Origin: Opitutia bacterium UBA7441
GTDB lineage: Bacteria; Verrucomicrobiota; Verrucomicrobiia; Opitutales; Coraliomargaritaceae
Length of the DNA: 6,468 bases
Reading direction: 5' to 3'
NCBI GenBank assembly: GCA_002480015.1
Contig: DLQD01000131.1
Location: 1-6,468 of the forward strand
Below the pieces are notes generated by a model, which had not been told where the DNA came from, made no database searches, and saw only the letters and a program-made list of their open reading frames with translations. A program made the position numbers and the translations under genes. Every line of letters begins with the position of its first letter. The first letter of the stretch is position 1. Positions 4,883-6,468 of the stretch are shown piece by piece.

Positions 4883-6349
4883 ATGAAATTTGAAGCAGTC
4901 ATCGGACTTGAAATCCACGTCCAAGTTAAAACCCGGACTAAGATGTTCACCGCCGCGCCCTACGAGTATGGTGCCGCGCCCAACAAGTTGACCGACGCCG
5001 TCGTGCTCGGGCTGCCGGGCACGCTGCCGGTGCTCAACCACGCCGCCATCGAGAAGTGCGCCAAGCTCGGACTTATGCTCGGTTGCGAAATCGCTGAAGA
5101 GTGCAAGTGGGATCGTAAGAACTATTTTTATCCCGACTCGCCCAAGAACTACCAGCTCACGCAGAACGAGCAACCGCTCTGCATCGGCGGCAAGGTCGAG
5201 ATCGAGTTGCCCGGTCCGTCCCGCAACGTCGAAGGCGCGCACCGCTGGGTGCAGCTCAATCGTATCCACCTCGAAGAAGACCCCGGCAAGCTCACTCACG
5301 AGGCCTTCGAGACCCTAATCGATTTCAACCGCGCCGGCGTCCCGCTCGCCGAGATCGTGACCGAGCCAGACATGAGCTCCTCCATCGAGGCCGTCGCTTT
5401 CCTCAACGCCTTGCGCAACCTCATCGTCTATGCGGGTATCTCCGACTGCGATATGGAAAAGGGCCAAATGCGCTGCGACGCCAACGTCTCTCTCCGTCCC
5501 GTCGGCTCCGAAAAGCTCGGCACTCGCACCGAGATGAAAAACCTCAATTCTATCTCCAACGTCAAAGCCGCCATCGAGTACGAGATCGAGCGTCAGACCG
5601 AGATCCTCGAAGAGGGCGGCAGCATCACGCAGGAGACCCGCCGCTGGGACGTCGAGAGCGGCACCAGCTTCTCCCTCCGCAGTAAGGAAGAAGCCCACGA
5701 TTACCGCTACTTCCCCGATCCTGACCTCATGCCCGTGCAGATGGACCGCGCCCGCGTGGCGGAGCTCGCTGCCGAGCTGCCCGAGCGCCCGCTCGACAAG
5801 CAGCGCCGCTACCAGCAAGAGCTCGATTTGCCCTTCACTATCACCTCCGTGCTCTGCGTGAACCGCGAACTCAGCGAGTTCTTCGAAGCAGCCCTCCAGA
5901 CGCACAACGCGCCCAAGCAAATCGCCAACTACATCACCAACGATTTACTCCGCGAACTCTCCGCCGCCTCCGAGCACGGCGACAGCGCCCTCGACGTCAG
6001 CCAGTGTCAGCTCACGCCCGCCCACATCGGCACACTGGCCAAGATCATCGACGAAGGCGTCATCTCCAAACAGATCGGCAAAGAAGTCTTCACCGAAATG
6101 TTCGCCACCGGCGAGTTGCCCGACGCCATCGTCGAGAAGAAAGGCCTCAAGCAAAGCAACGACACCGGCGAGATCGAAGCCCTCTGCCGCGAAGCCATTG
6201 CCGGTAATGCAAAGGCCGTCGGCCAATATAAAGACGGCAACGAAAAAGCCCTCAACGCTCTCAAAGGCCCCGTCATGAAAGCGACCAAGGGCAAAGCTAA
6301 CCCAGCAATGCTCGATCAGCTTTTAAAGAAGCTGATTGATGAGGGGTAG
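4883..6349 (+). CDS. gatB: Asp/Glu-tRNA amidotransferase subunit B
   Basis: GatB binds the misacylated tRNA, phosphorylates the Glu or Asp side chain with ATP, and transfers the ammonia delivered by GatA. The 488-residue product is full length (family about 475-490). The N-terminal catalytic cradle starts with EAVIGLEIHVQ (4-14; conserved E10 and H12). LGLPGTLPVLN and the family signature WDRKNYFYPDSPKNYQ (76-91) follow. HDYRYFPDPDL (272-282) closes the kinase-like part. From about residue 340 to the end is the helical GatB/YqeY tRNA-binding tail, ending in ANPAMLDQLLKKLIDEG. The start is fixed by the usual MKFEAVIGLEIH beginning and by the absence of upstream in-frame starts. It is separated from gatA by a GxxExxY cassette and a CACYYT repeat leader. 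The gene itself shows no damage and has the same GC-rich codon use as gatA. Confidence 0.98.
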   Translation: MKFEAVIGLEIHVQVKTRTKMFTAAPYEYGAAPNKLTDAVVLGLPGTLPVLNHAAIEKCAKLGLMLGCEIAEECKWDRKNYFYPDSPKNYQLTQNEQPLCIGGKVEIELPGPSRNVEGAHRWVQLNRIHLEEDPGKLTHEAFETLIDFNRAGVPLAEIVTEPDMSSSIEAVAFLNALRNLIVYAGISDCDMEKGQMRCDANVSLRPVGSEKLGTRTEMKNLNSISNVKAAIEYEIERQTEILEEGGSITQETRRWDVESGTSFSLRSKEEAHDYRYFPDPDLMPVQMDRARVAELAAELPERPLDKQRRYQQELDLPFTITSVLCVNRELSEFFEAALQTHNAPKQIANYITNDLLRELSAASEHGDSALDVSQCQLTPAHIGTLAKIIDEGVISKQIGKEVFTEMFATGELPDAIVEKKGLKQSNDTGEIEALCREAIAGNAKAVGQYKDGNEKALNALKGPVMKATKGKANPAMLDQLLKKLIDEG

Positions 6350-6468
6350 GGGATGCGATCCGATTTGTTGCCAGGAGCAGAAGACGGGAATTCGTAGCGA
6401 CGCGACGCCAGTCGTGTCGACGTAGAGACGGCCAAGGCGCTGGCGCGTCGACCTCGCTAGCGCGAGTT
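6350..6468. repeat. Non-coding region after gatB with REP-like GC-rich repeat (runs off window)
   Basis: No plausible gene is visible here. From about 6393 the sequence has repeat character. CGTAGCGACG (6393-6402) recurs as CGTAGAGACG (6421-6430). CGCCAG (6406-6411) can pair with CTGGCG (6440-6445). GTCGAC occurs at 6416-6421 and 6447-6452. CTCGC (6453-6457) and GCGAG (6462-6466) form a 5-bp stem around TAGC. Multiple short inverted and direct repeats with CG-rich steps resemble intergenic REP-type elements. I see no run of T after a hairpin, so a standard intrinsic terminator for the gat operon is not supported within the window. Confidence 0.5.

Noticed and set aside
5315..5920. - strand open frame (201 codons) opposite gatB
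   Set aside because: Low-complexity Gly/Glu/Val/Leu-rich translation opposite conserved gatB motifs; it is a shadow of the real gene.
6351..6361. GGAT-GCG-ATCC palindrome after gatB as a terminator
   Set aside because: A four-base stem with no T run is too weak to call.

Overview
The window carries a run of protein-synthesis genes, all on the + strand: the 3' part of pheT (phenylalanyl-tRNA synthetase beta chain), then gatC, gatA and gatB, which encode the three subunits of the Glu-tRNA(Gln)/Asp-tRNA(Asn) amidotransferase. The four genes are GC-rich (60-62% in the lines counted) and look intact, apart from pheT being cut by the window edge. The organism must be a bacterium that makes Gln-tRNA and/or Asn-tRNA by the indirect transamidation route. 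The small GxxExxY-family genes, the CACGGAT-type and CGCAGAG-type repeats around them, and the weak ribosome-binding sites suggest Verrucomicrobiota, perhaps class Opitutae. That assignment comes from recall and is tentative.

Layout: pheT (1-2139, 5' end missing) overlaps gatC (2136-2426) by four bases. The gatC-gatA gap (2427-2877) is almost entirely filled by a 439-bp unit: an inverted-repeat arm, a GxxExxY gene broken by one in-frame stop, and a second arm. gatA follows (2878-4344). The gatA-gatB gap (4345-4882) holds a second unit of about 474 bp: 27-bp imperfect inverted-repeat arms around an intact GxxExxY gene with a good Shine-Dalgarno. A pyrimidine-rich run of six CACYYT hexamers then leads directly into gatB (4883-6349). 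The last 119 bases are non-coding, and their distal part looks like a GC-rich REP-type intergenic repeat.

How it fits together: GatA releases ammonia from glutamine, GatB activates the misacylated tRNA and accepts the ammonia, and GatC braces the two. PheRS beta is a functional neighbour in aminoacyl-tRNA supply. The GxxExxY genes have no evident role in this pathway and are clearly more AT-rich (about 43% and 46% GC over the sampled parts).

The main point of interest is that both intergenic gaps of one essential operon hold a GxxExxY gene bounded by its own inverted repeats, with different repeat types in the two gaps. Removing the first unit would leave gatC and gatA 12 bp apart. This suggests a small mobile or passively spread cassette built around a PD-(D/E)XK-like nuclease gene, with an older decayed copy and a younger intact one. 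The mobility is inferred from structure; no target-site duplication was found.
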